A stretch of 64,000 bases of DNA. Origin: Flavobacterium kayseriense. GTDB lineage: Bacteria; Bacteroidota; Bacteroidia; Flavobacteriales; Flavobacteriaceae. The notes under the pieces were generated by a model. That model searched no databases. It was given only the letters and a program-made list of their open reading frames with translations, and was not told the DNA's origin. The DNA lies in contig NZ_JACRUI010000002.1 of assembly GCF_014305095.1 (NCBI RefSeq), positions 581,582 through 645,581 on the forward strand. The letters run 5' to 3'. A program made the position numbers and the translations under genes. Below are positions 1-8,700 of the stretch, piece by piece. Positions within the stretch are counted from its first letter, which is position 1, and each line of letters starts with the position of its first letter.

Positions 1-479
1 TCTTCGGCTCTTACAATTTCTGATCTAGAACCTGCAGGAGTGGCAGCATTCACTTTTCCGCTGTACTTATATTCTAAAGCAGTTATAGACTCAAACGCTC
101 TATTCAATGCTTCGCTGTACGCAACTTCATAGCTTTTCTCCCTACTCGAACCTAACTCAGATTTATATACAACATTACCGTAACAATCCTTAAAAACAAC
201 ATATAATTTAGTAGTCAAAAAAGCTTTTTCGTTTATAACATCTAAATCCAAAAATCCGCAACGATCACCTAAACCCATAGGTTTTTCTTCATTGGTATAA
301 TAAGCCTCAAAACCTGCCTTATTAAGATTAAATTTAGTCAAGGTAGCCAATCGATATTGATTGTCTGATTTCATAAATTCATATTTTAAGGGAATGATAA
401 CCGCTTTATAGTCGTTTATTGACTGCGCTATTCCCAAACCTGATATAAGTAAGGCTATAAATGCTAACTGCTTTTTCAT
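1..479 (-). CDS. Secreted hypothetical protein (3' end cut by window)
   Basis: Reading leftward from an ATG at 479, the frame stays open to the window edge (about 159 codons). The product begins MKKQLAFIALLISGLGIAQS, a clear Sec signal peptide ending near residue 19, so the mature protein is periplasmic or surface-exposed. The rest reads as an ordinary mixed alpha/beta domain with a few cysteines (CGFLD, KDCYG). I do not recognise the family. It starts 2 bp after the stop of the YjjG-type gene, so it is probably the last visible gene of the radC-yjjG transcription unit. The C-terminus lies outside the window. Confidence 0.75.
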   Translation of the reverse strand, partial: MKKQLAFIALLISGLGIAQSINDYKAVIIPLKYEFMKSDNQYRLATLTKFNLNKAGFEAYYTNEEKPMGLGDRCGFLDLDVINEKAFLTTKLYVVFKDCYGNVVYKSELGSSREKSYEVAYSEALNRAFESITALEYKYSGKVNAATPAGSRSEIVRAE

Positions 480-481
480 AA

Positions 482-1171
482 TTATAGGTATTTTTTTAAT
501 TCTAATAAATGATTGACTTGTTTGATATGACCTTCGACTTTAATTTTACTTTCATTAAAAAAAATAGCATCTAAACCAATTTTTAAGGCGCCTTCTACGT
601 CAGCGTCGAGCGAGTCTCCAATCATAACACTTTGGGATTTGCTTGCGTTTGCAGTTTGCAACGCATGTTCAAAGATCAATGGATTTGGTTTTTTAACTCC
701 AGCTGTCTCTGAATTTGTAACCGAAACAAAATAATCTTGTAATTGCGAATTTTTAATTTTCCTGTCCTGCACATCCGCAAAACCGTTTGTAATAATATGT
801 AATTGGTATTTACCTTTTAAATAATCTAAAATCTCAAAGGCTCCCTCAAAGAGATGGTTATTATCTGGTAATAAATCAATATAATCTTGAGCAAGAACAG
901 CAATTTGCTCGTCTGCTATTTTATAATCAATCGCATCAAAAGAATGCTTTAGCCTATTATAGCGCAACTCTTCGTGCGTAATCTTATCATATTGATACAG
1001 TTGCCAACACGCTTGATTTATTGGAATGTATTTCTCGATAAAATTATTGACACTCACCTTTGGGTGGCTGACTGCAAATATTTTTGCAAATGTCAATTCA
1101 GAATTTTTTTCGAAATCCCAAAGCGTATGGTCTAGATCAAAAAATATGTCTGTAATATTTTCAATTTTCAT
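482..1171 (-). CDS. yjjG: YjjG family HAD-type pyrimidine nucleotidase
   Basis: HAD-superfamily phosphohydrolase of 229 residues, the usual length for YjjG. The motif I nucleophile loop is FFDLDHTLWD (Asp12 and Asp14), motif II is the HIITNG stretch, motif III the lysine in VKKPNP, and motif IV GDSLDADVEGA. YjjG enzymes dephosphorylate nucleoside monophosphates, preferring non-canonical pyrimidine nucleotides, and act in the cytoplasm as house-cleaning enzymes. The substrate here is inferred from family resemblance only. It lies 11 bp downstream of radC and 2 bp upstream of the next gene, so the three are probably co-transcribed. Confidence 0.88.
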   Translation of the reverse strand: MKIENITDIFFDLDHTLWDFEKNSELTFAKIFAVSHPKVSVNNFIEKYIPINQACWQLYQYDKITHEELRYNRLKHSFDAIDYKIADEQIAVLAQDYIDLLPDNNHLFEGAFEILDYLKGKYQLHIITNGFADVQDRKIKNSQLQDYFVSVTNSETAGVKKPNPLIFEHALQTANASKSQSVMIGDSLDADVEGALKIGLDAIFFNESKIKVEGHIKQVNHLLELKKYL

Positions 1172-1182
1172 AAATAAATATT

Positions 1183-1875
1183 TTAAAAAACACCTTCGTC
1201 TACAAAACTAAAGTAATTCGTCTCAGCAATGATTAAATGGTCTAATACTTTTATTTCCAGGCTATCACCCGCTATTTTTAACTTTTTGGTAATATGCTTA
1301 TCAGCATCGCTTGGAACCAGCGTTCCTGAAGGATGGTTATGGCATAAAATTAAGCTAGTAGCACCAATTTCAAGTGCAGACTTAAACACAATTCTGACAT
1401 CTACAAGCGTTCCAGTAATTCCACCTTTACTCAATTGTGATTTGGAAAGGATTTTATTTGAATTGTTAAGGTAGATAATCCAAAACTCCTCATGTGGTAG
1501 CTCTCCTATTATAGGTTGCATAATTTCAAATATCACTTTACTCGAGGTTACCTTTGTTAGTTCAACTGCATCTTCGGTTCTCCTGCGTCTTCCTAATTCC
1601 ATCGCTGCAATTATCGAAATGGCCTTTGCTTCTCCGATACCTTTAAATAACATTAATTGCCCAATCGATAATTTCCCTAAAGCATTTAAGTTATTATCTA
1701 CACTTTTCAAAATCCTTTTACTTAGCTCTACTGCTGACTCACTCCTACTTCCTGAACCAATTAAAATAGCGATTAACTCAGCATCACTAAGTACGGATTT
1801 GCCTTTTAGCATAAGCTTTTCTCTGGGCTTATCATCTTCGGACCAATTTGTAATCGGAAAATTAGTGTGTTCCAC
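1183..1875 (-). CDS. radC: RadC family protein (JAMM/MPN+ domain)
   Basis: 230 residues. The N-terminal part (about 20-75) has a helix-hairpin-helix-like segment (LMLFKGIGEAKA). The C-terminal half is a JAB1/MPN metalloprotease-like domain with the zinc-binding HNHPSG...SDAD signature near residues 177-191, fully conserved. RadC proteins were historically linked to DNA repair, but their biochemical role is unsettled. The intact JAMM motif suggests a zinc hydrolase. It is the first gene of the apparent unit with the YjjG-type gene. Confidence 0.9.
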   Translation of the reverse strand: MEHTNFPITNWSEDDKPREKLMLKGKSVLSDAELIAILIGSGSRSESAVELSKRILKSVDNNLNALGKLSIGQLMLFKGIGEAKAISIIAAMELGRRRRTEDAVELTKVTSSKVIFEIMQPIIGELPHEEFWIIYLNNSNKILSKSQLSKGGITGTLVDVRIVFKSALEIGATSLILCHNHPSGTLVPSDADKHITKKLKIAGDSLEIKVLDHLIIAETNYFSFVDEGVF

Positions 1876-1930
1876 TGGTATAGATTTAAATTAACAAGAA
1901 AGCGATTTTAATCATTCAACTACAATTATT

Positions 1931-2395
1931 TTAAAGACTTTTTCTCATGCAAATACTGTTTTTCAAACCTTCGTAAGGCGCATAATTCTCTATGGCAACA
2001 TAACCCGCTTTTAGATACATACCAATAGCAGCTTCCTGTCTATACAACGTTTCGAGTACTGAAACCTTAAAACCAAGAGTCATCGCCCAAGCCTCTAACT
2101 CATGTAACATCATTTGAGCTAGCCCTTTCCCTCGAGTATCAGGAGTAACAAACATACGTTTTATTTCAATTGTATTGGTATCGTATTTCTTAAAGCAAGA
2201 ACACGCAACAGGAGTATGATCCCAATAGACTACAATCACATTTGGATTAAATTCGATAATATTATTTTGCCAATAATTAGATTGCAGCTCAGGATACGTT
2301 TCCCACAAGCTTTTGTCTAAAGCTTTTACTAATCCAATGAAATCTTCATTTTCATTGGTCGTCCTTACAATTTTGATTTGCTCTTCCACTACCAA
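1931..2395 (-). CDS. GNAT family N-acetyltransferase
   Basis: 154-residue single-domain GNAT protein. The acetyl-CoA binding motif A is visible as RMFVTPDTRGKGLAQMMLHELE (R/Q-x-x-G-x-G/A type) around residues 88-110, followed by the motif B region (LETLYRQEAAIGMYLKAGY). The substrate cannot be deduced. Its start codon lies 2 bp beyond the stop of mpl, so the two genes are translationally close and presumably one operon (mpl then this gene). Confidence 0.85.
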   Translation of the reverse strand: MVVEEQIKIVRTTNENEDFIGLVKALDKSLWETYPELQSNYWQNNIIEFNPNVIVVYWDHTPVACSCFKKYDTNTIEIKRMFVTPDTRGKGLAQMMLHELEAWAMTLGFKVSVLETLYRQEAAIGMYLKAGYVAIENYAPYEGLKNSICMRKSL

Positions 2396-2397
2396 AA

Positions 2398-3753
2398 TTA
2401 CCCGATTATTTTTTTAACTTCATCAAAATTGAGTCCGCCGTAATTACCTGAACTCATTAGCAACAAAGCCGAATTATCTAAATTTTTACTCAATAAATAA
2501 TCTTTAAATTCAGCGGGATTGGTATAAATAACTAAATCCTTTCTATTAAAAGCAGTCGCTATCTGATCATAGGTGACTTCTTCTAGTTGTTTAATTTTCA
2601 CTGCATCAGGTGAATAAAACACCACTGCTTCGTCAGCAAAATCTAACGCTCCTTCATATTCCTTCAAAAACTCGGCATTCAGACTACTGTACGTATGCAG
2701 CTCTAAACATGCTACAACTGTTCTATCTGGATATTGCTCTTTTACCGCTTTTGTTGTTGCTGCTACTTTACTAGGAGAATGTGCAAAGTCTTTGTAAGCT
2801 ACTGCAGTTTTAGATTCAGCAATTTTCTCTAATCTTTTAGACGCCCCCTTAAAACTTGCAATTGCTTCGTAAAATTCAGCTTCATCAACACCCATATTTT
2901 GACATATCCATTTGGCTCCAGCCAGATTATTCAAATTATGCGCCCCAAAAACTTCGATAGGCATATCACCCTCCGGGGTTTCTAATAAAGTAACTCCGTT
3001 TTCTACTCTATATTCTGGTGTACAATACGGTAATTTTCTTATTGGATTAGTCGCAGCCTCGGCCACAAGTTTTACTTCAGTATCATTTTCGTTGTAAACT
3101 AAAATACCACCGTTAACTATTTTGCCTATAAAAATTTCAAATTGTTCAACATAGTTTTCATAGGTTGGGAAAACATTAATATGATCCCAAGCGATTCCAG
3201 AAATCAAAGCAATATTGGGCTGATATAAATGAAATTTAGGTCTGCGATCAATTGGTGACGACAAGTATTCATCTCCTTCTAAAACTATAAAGTCATTCTC
3301 CTCCGTTAGGTGCACCATGGTATCAAATCCTTCCAGTTGGGCACCTACCATATAATCGACTGCGATATCGTGGTAATGCATAACATGTAAAATCATCGAA
3401 GTGATAGTTGTTTTGCCATGAGAACCACCTATAACTACTCTGGTTTTTGTTTTAGACTGTTCATATAAAAACTCAGGATAGGAATAAATTTTAAGCCCTA
3501 ATTCTTGCGCTTTTAGCAATTCTGGATTATCTGCCTTAGCATGCATGCCTAGGATTACAGCTTCAATATCAGACGTTATTTTTTCCGGATACCATCCTAA
3601 TGCAGGTGGCATAATTCCTTTTTTTTCTAAACGAGACTTTGAAGGCTCAAAAATAGAATCATCGCTACCGCTAACCTGATATCCTTTGTTGTGTAGTGCC
3701 AATGCTAGGTTGTGCATCGCACTCCCACCAATGGCTATAAAATGAGTTTTCAT
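2398..3753 (-). CDS. mpl: UDP-N-acetylmuramate:L-Ala-gamma-D-Glu-meso-DAP ligase (Mpl)
   Basis: 451-residue Mur ligase of the murein-recycling branch. It joins recovered murein tripeptide to UDP-MurNAc in the cytoplasm, using ATP. It has an N-terminal Rossmann-like UDP-binding domain (HFIAIGGSAMHNLAL), a P-loop written GGSHGKTT near residues 107-114, the acidic metal-site segment LEGDEY, and a C-terminal ligase domain with DFAHSPSK. The LEGDEY...RRPKF segment and the start MKTHFIAIGG fit Mpl better than MurC. With anmK elsewhere in the window it points to active cell-wall recycling. A MurC-like assignment is the main alternative. Confidence 0.87.
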   Translation of the reverse strand: MKTHFIAIGGSAMHNLALALHNKGYQVSGSDDSIFEPSKSRLEKKGIMPPALGWYPEKITSDIEAVILGMHAKADNPELLKAQELGLKIYSYPEFLYEQSKTKTRVVIGGSHGKTTITSMILHVMHYHDIAVDYMVGAQLEGFDTMVHLTEENDFIVLEGDEYLSSPIDRRPKFHLYQPNIALISGIAWDHINVFPTYENYVEQFEIFIGKIVNGGILVYNENDTEVKLVAEAATNPIRKLPYCTPEYRVENGVTLLETPEGDMPIEVFGAHNLNNLAGAKWICQNMGVDEAEFYEAIASFKGASKRLEKIAESKTAVAYKDFAHSPSKVAATTKAVKEQYPDRTVVACLELHTYSSLNAEFLKEYEGALDFADEAVVFYSPDAVKIKQLEEVTYDQIATAFNRKDLVIYTNPAEFKDYLLSKNLDNSALLLMSSGNYGGLNFDEVKKIIG

Positions 3754-3821
3754 ATGTAATCTATGTTATAAGTCTTTAGGTTTAAAGATAATGGAATAAT
3801 CAATCTAATTTATACGTCTTT

Positions 3822-4535
3822 CTAAATGCTTTTTTTTCCAGCTGAACTACTACTCTTGTACTGCATCATCGTTTCTGAAGCTTTCTCAGGACTATTCATC
3901 TTGTTTTTATACAAATCAGCTAATTTTTGATAACTTGTCTTTGAATTACCTACCGCTATGGCTTTTTTGTAATATTGCTCTGCCTTAGTATATCTTTTAA
4001 AATATTCTTCGATATGTCCTCTAGACAAATTACCATCTACCGGAGACAATCGCATCAATTCAGATGAATATCTAATTGCTTTAGACTCACTACCTCCTAC
4101 TATACCGGGAAGTTTCAAATACAATTCAATCAAAGCCCATCTAGCTTCAATATGTTTCGGATCCAATTTAATCGCTTTTTCAAAAGAGCCCTTAACCTCG
4201 TCAATCATTCCTAAGGCTTTAAATTTATTAACGTCCAACGCCTTCATGCCTAAAGCTCCTCCATATTTATAAAAGTAATCTGCCTCATTTGGTCGAGCTG
4301 TTTTTAGCATGCCATAAAACCCTAAGGCCTCGTCCCACGATTTATTAATCCCGGCGATATCACCTAAATACTCTACTGCTTTTAGATTTGATGGTTCTGC
4401 TTTTACTATCGATTTAAAAACAACTTCAGCCTGATCTGTTTTACCTTCATCAAACAAACGCTGTCCTTTCTCAAGGTTATTTTGTGACATAGCAAGTATA
4501 GGTAGTACTAAAAATAGAATTAAAAAATATTTCAT
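3822..4535 (-). CDS. Secreted tetratricopeptide-repeat protein
   Basis: 237 residues beginning with a signal peptide (MKYFLILFLVLPILAMSQ), then TPR-type helices: the QRLFDEGKTDQAEVVFKSIV unit, a repeat around the residue 100-150 region (AIKLDPKHIEARWALIELYL), and a C-terminal one (YKKAIAVGNSKTSYQKLADLY). TPR proteins act as periplasmic scaffolds; the partner is not evident. The promoter box TATTTTTG sits only 4 nt before the ATG, which predicts a leaderless mRNA. Confidence 0.82.
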   Translation of the reverse strand: MKYFLILFLVLPILAMSQNNLEKGQRLFDEGKTDQAEVVFKSIVKAEPSNLKAVEYLGDIAGINKSWDEALGFYGMLKTARPNEADYFYKYGGALGMKALDVNKFKALGMIDEVKGSFEKAIKLDPKHIEARWALIELYLKLPGIVGGSESKAIRYSSELMRLSPVDGNLSRGHIEEYFKRYTKAEQYYKKAIAVGNSKTSYQKLADLYKNKMNSPEKASETMMQYKSSSSAGKKSI

Positions 4536-4539
4536 AGTT

Positions 4540-4547
4540 CAAAAATA
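4540..4547 (-). promoter_or_regulatory. -7 box TATTTTTG of the TPR gene, 4 nt from the ATG
   Basis: On the minus strand the sequence reads TATTTTTG-AACT-ATG. The box matches the Bacteroidota TAnnTTTG element. With the usual box-to-start distance, transcription would begin at or next to the ATG. No clear -33 TTG is seen at the expected distance. Confidence 0.5.
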
Positions 4548-4998
4548 AGTAAATTTTAAAGGATAAATTAAGTTTTGTATCACATAAAAATGCTAAATAT
4601 TGGCATACAACAGTAAAAAAATTAATTTCATGAAACAGAGAGAAACAATGATTTCCAACACAATCTTATCGTCTGTAGTTTATAAATTATAAAATAATTA
4701 GATTATTACTGCCTCTCTTGGTTATCAAAAGCATAATATGATCATACTTACAATACCAAAAACAACGCCAAAAACGACCTTTAGTACAATATACAGTTTT
4801 ATTTGGGAATGCCCCGCCAAGAAAGCGGGTCGGGCTATACGCTGCAATCTTTTTTCGGTAAAACCTCAAAAAGGATTTTCGCTGCTATCCCTCATTCAAT
4901 TTTGCATTCTACACTTGCGCACAAATTACTTATGCCTTCACTCCTAAACTTCTTTCCTTGTTTTTAAGTTTTTTTGCTACATTAGTAAAAAATAAAAC
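4548..4998. other. Gene-free region between divergent genes
   Basis: About 450 bp, AT-rich, between the TPR gene (minus) and the Mpo1-like gene (plus). The only structure I can support is the dispersed repeat at 4806-4905. Short open frames in it (4687-4869 minus, 4738-4947 plus) have no start context or protein-like composition and overlap the repeat. Confidence 0.6.
4806..4905 (+). repeat. Dispersed intergenic repeat, family 1, copy 1
   Basis: GC-richer than its surroundings. It shares an ordered set of blocks with 56488-56600: GGGaATG/GGGcATG at the left end, CGGGCT in the middle, then a TATC/AATC-TTTT block, AAAAGGAT, and CTATCCCTCAT / CAATCCCTCAT at the right end. It resembles degenerate intergenic repeats I recall from other Flavobacterium genomes; that part is recall, not a search. 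Confidence 0.6.
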
Positions 4999-5460
4999 AT
5001 GAAAACATTAGCGCAATGGTTCGAAGAATATGGCGTAAGTCATAAAAATGTAACGAACAAAAAAATTCATTACATCTGTGTTCCTCTAATCTTTTTTTCG
5101 GTAGTTGGTTTATTCATGAGTATTCCTAACCAATCACTTACACCACTCGCTGCTATTCATCCCGTGATTGCAAATTGGGCATTTATCATTCTTTTATTTG
5201 TACTCCTCTTCTATTTTAGATTATCCTTAAAAATGGGATTGCAAATGCTAGTTTTTACTAGTTTATGCCTAGCAGGAAATTACATAATTGCGCAGTTTTT
5301 TCCCTTACTATGGTTCTCAATAGGCTTATTTACTATAGGATGGGTTGGTCAGTTTTACGGACACAAAATCGAGGGTAAAAAACCTTCATTTATTAAGGAC
5401 TTACAATTTCTTTTAATTGGTCCTGCATGGGTGATTCATTCCGTTTTTACCAGAAACTAA
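4999..5460 (+). CDS. DUF962 / Mpo1-like membrane protein
   Basis: 153 residues of the DUF962 family (yeast Mpo1/YGL010w type). The signature N-terminus SHKNVTNKKIHYICVP and the HKIEGKKPSF segment near residue 120 carry the conserved histidines and the E-K-x-P motif of the family. About four hydrophobic helices follow (residues about 28-48, 55-75, 80-100, 105-118). Yeast Mpo1 is an iron-dependent dioxygenase in fatty-acid alpha-oxidation; whether this bacterial homologue has the same activity is inference. It stands alone between the TPR gene and the macroglobulin gene. Confidence 0.85.
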   Translation: MKTLAQWFEEYGVSHKNVTNKKIHYICVPLIFFSVVGLFMSIPNQSLTPLAAIHPVIANWAFIILLFVLLFYFRLSLKMGLQMLVFTSLCLAGNYIIAQFFPLLWFSIGLFTIGWVGQFYGHKIEGKKPSFIKDLQFLLIGPAWVIHSVFTRN

Positions 5461-5768
5461 AAAAAATTCTGCTATCATTGTTACGAGATGGCTTTTGCTA
5501 TCGTTTACAAACCAATACGCTTTTATAATACCTACGGTGATTTCCTCCTGTTACGCGAGGGAATCACTTTATTGTTTATATTCTAAAAGCAAAACCTAAA
5601 TAAGCAATTCGAAACCTTTGAGCGATTTAGAAAAAAAGCATCTAACATATTTATAAAAAGTAAGAAAAAAGAATAAAATAATTCTAATAATCTCCCTAAA
5701 AAACAGTAATTTGTTCCCTTGTTCAAACTAGCGCAATTGCATCAACAATCCCTTATGATATCGTACTT
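5461..5768. other. Gene-free region upstream of the macroglobulin gene
   Basis: About 308 bp, AT-rich. Apart from a hairpin at 5537-5567 I see no gene, repeat or convincing promoter box. Confidence 0.5.
5537..5580 (+). terminator. Possible terminator after the Mpo1-like gene
   Basis: Arms GTGATTTCCTC (5537-5547) and GAGGGAATCAC (5557-5567) pair over 11 positions with one G-T wobble around a 9-nt loop, followed by a T-rich stretch. It lies about 77 bp after the stop of the preceding gene. Confidence 0.45.
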
Positions 5769-8700
5769 ATGAAAAACATATTTCTTCTTTTACTTTTTAT
5801 TTCAACGACCGTTTTTTCGCAACAGTTTGATAAAAAATGGAGCGAGGTTGTGGCAAACGAAAAACTAGGCAAGATAAAAACAGCTAACGAAATTGTTAGA
5901 ACCATTTATAAAAAAGCGGCAAATAAAAAAAACGAAGTAGAAATCATAAAATGCTTTTTCTATCGCTCTAAATACAGACAGGTTTTAGAGGAAAATGCCC
6001 AAACTAAAATTATAAATGATTTGAAGCAACAAATCACAATAGTCTCTACTCCCTCAAAAGCAATTTTAAACTTAATTTACACTAGGTCCTTACAAGATTA
6101 TTACAATGACAACCGCTACCTAATTCAGCGACGAACCAATTTAGTTTCTGATAACGAAGATTTCTTAACTTGGTCATCAATTAACTTTGAGAATAAAATG
6201 CAACTGAGTATTGACGCAACTTTATCTGACGAAACCAAGTTAAAAAACACACCCTTAACCGACTATCAAGCTATTTTTGACTTTTTTACTCTTGATAAAT
6301 TTAAAAATCAAAACCTCTATACCTATCTACTAAAAGAAAACATACAATTCTATACCTCAAAAATCAGTGTTTGGGATTTTAATCAAGCAACCTTCGAAAC
6401 GAAAAAGAACAACTTATTAGGAACAACAGAAGATTTTACCAAACTAAATCTGGATTTCATTACCAATGAAAAACTAAGCAAGACCCTTACCTACTATCAA
6501 AAATTAGAGAATACCGAACCTACAATAGAAAACATTTTAAAAAGGCTGCAATTTTGTAATGACTATTTGATTAAATCAGATCAGGATTTACTAATCAGAC
6601 TAAAACAAATTAAAGAAAAACTAAGACAGCCATCAGAAAAACACCTTGTTAATTTACAAGTTGCTCTACTTTATGCAAAAAACGCATCAAAACAAACACA
6701 TCCTGACTACAATGTAAAAGCGATAACGTTATTGGATAGCATCATTACCGCAAAAGATCATTCTAATACATATAAAAGAGCTATTCAGAAAAAGGGAGAA
6801 ATAGAATCTAAATCCTTAACTGTTCAGCTCCAAAAACAGCTTTACAATAAAGAAAATTCAAGAGCTTTTATTAGTTATCAAAATACTAACAACATCATTA
6901 TTTCCTATTACAAAATACCTAACACCACTTTTAATGCTTTCGAAAGCAACTACAGAAACAGAGATAGTTTAGCAGCTGATATCAAGAAAAACACAAAACT
7001 AAGTACGACCACAATATATGAGCTTATTGATAAGAAAGACTATTTTGAATATACAACGGAAGTACTGCTACCGCAGCTAACAACTGGAAATTATCTCGTG
7101 TCTTTTGAGAGTAAAAATGAATTAAAGGAAACAAAAGGCTATGGTTATGAGGTCATAACAATAACCAACTTATCCTTACTTGCCTCAAGAAATGACCAAG
7201 TCGAAAACTATACGGTGCTTGATAGAAAAACAGGTAAACCTCTAGAAAGTGTTACTATCAAATCGAACCATTTTACAATAACAACAAACGCTAATGGTCT
7301 AGCGACACACACCAAAATTATCGACTATAAGCGCAATTATGAGAATTCCTCACTCGTGGTGAGTACAATTACTGATACCTTATCTTTAAATAATAACTAC
7401 CTCAGCTACCAAGACGATTATGATGTAGAGGACAAGGCCAATTTTGAAGGTAAAATTGAATTCTTTTTAGATCGTGCTATCTATCGTCCCGGACAAACAG
7501 TATACTACAAGGGAATTGCTTATCAAAAAAAAGACAACCAATCGACAGTTGTTCCTAAGACTAGCTTTGCAGTAACAATTAATGATCCTAAAGGAGCTGA
7601 AGTCAAAAATTTTGATGTTGTTACAAATGATTTCGGTTCTTTTTCGGGAGAATTTATTTTACCCACAACGGGCTTAACCGGAAGCTATACCATGCAAGCC
7701 GACGAACCAAACGATTATGAAAAAGACGTTTCCTATAATCTAGAAAGAGATGAGCATCCGTTTTGGGACAATGTTGATTTTAACTATTCGACAATTAATT
7801 TTAATGTCGAAGAATACAAGCGACCAAAATTTGAAATCATAATAGAGCAAATAAAAGAAACCGTTTTAGTAAACCAATTAATAAAAAGTAGTGGTATAGC
7901 CAACGCTTTCTCTGGTAGTACTATATCACACGCTAAAGTTGCGTATACAATCGAACGAATAGTTACTAACCCTATCGCCTACCGTTACGGCAGATATGAA
8001 AAGCCAGAAATCATTACCACTACAACTACTGAAACTGATGCTAACGGGAAATTTAACATCGAATTTGTGGCCTTACCATCACTAGTTTCTAAAAGTACAG
8101 AACAACCTGTTTTTAGTTATTGGATTACAGCAAATGTTACTGATGTTAACGGCGAAACTCGCACAGTACGTAAATTAGTAGCCAAAGTAGGTTACCACGC
8201 ACTCGAGCTAAAAGCCACAGTTAACAGTAAAATCGAAACAGCAAACCAAAACAACGTTACACTCTCAAGCGAAAATTTGAATGGGCAATTTGTGCCTACA
8301 AAAGGGCAAATTAAATTGTATTTAATTAACCCTACAGTTCCTAAATTTAAAACGAGAGTATGGCAATACCCTGATTTTACCACCATTTCAAAAACCGAAT
8401 TTGATCGTCTATTTCCATATGAAATAAATAGCGACCCCAACAGCGCCAAAGAAATTCAACCTAAATTATTGTTCACTAAAACCGTAGACACCAAAACAGA
8501 TAAAACAATTCCGCTAGATTTCATCAAAAACTATGAATCTGGAAGTTATAAAATTGTCTTTTCAGCAGTAGATGAATTCAAAAATAATGTGGAAACCACA
8601 ACTGAATTTCAAATTCAGCAGTCAGCGACAAAATTCACTCCTAATGAACTATTTACAGTCAAACAAATCAATAAAGATCCTAAAAAAGACGGCTTTGCTC

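Noticed and set aside
4687..4947. Two short open frames on opposite strands near the family 1 repeat
   Set aside because: Composition is not protein-like, no promoter or conserved motif, and they are explained by the GC-richer repeat.
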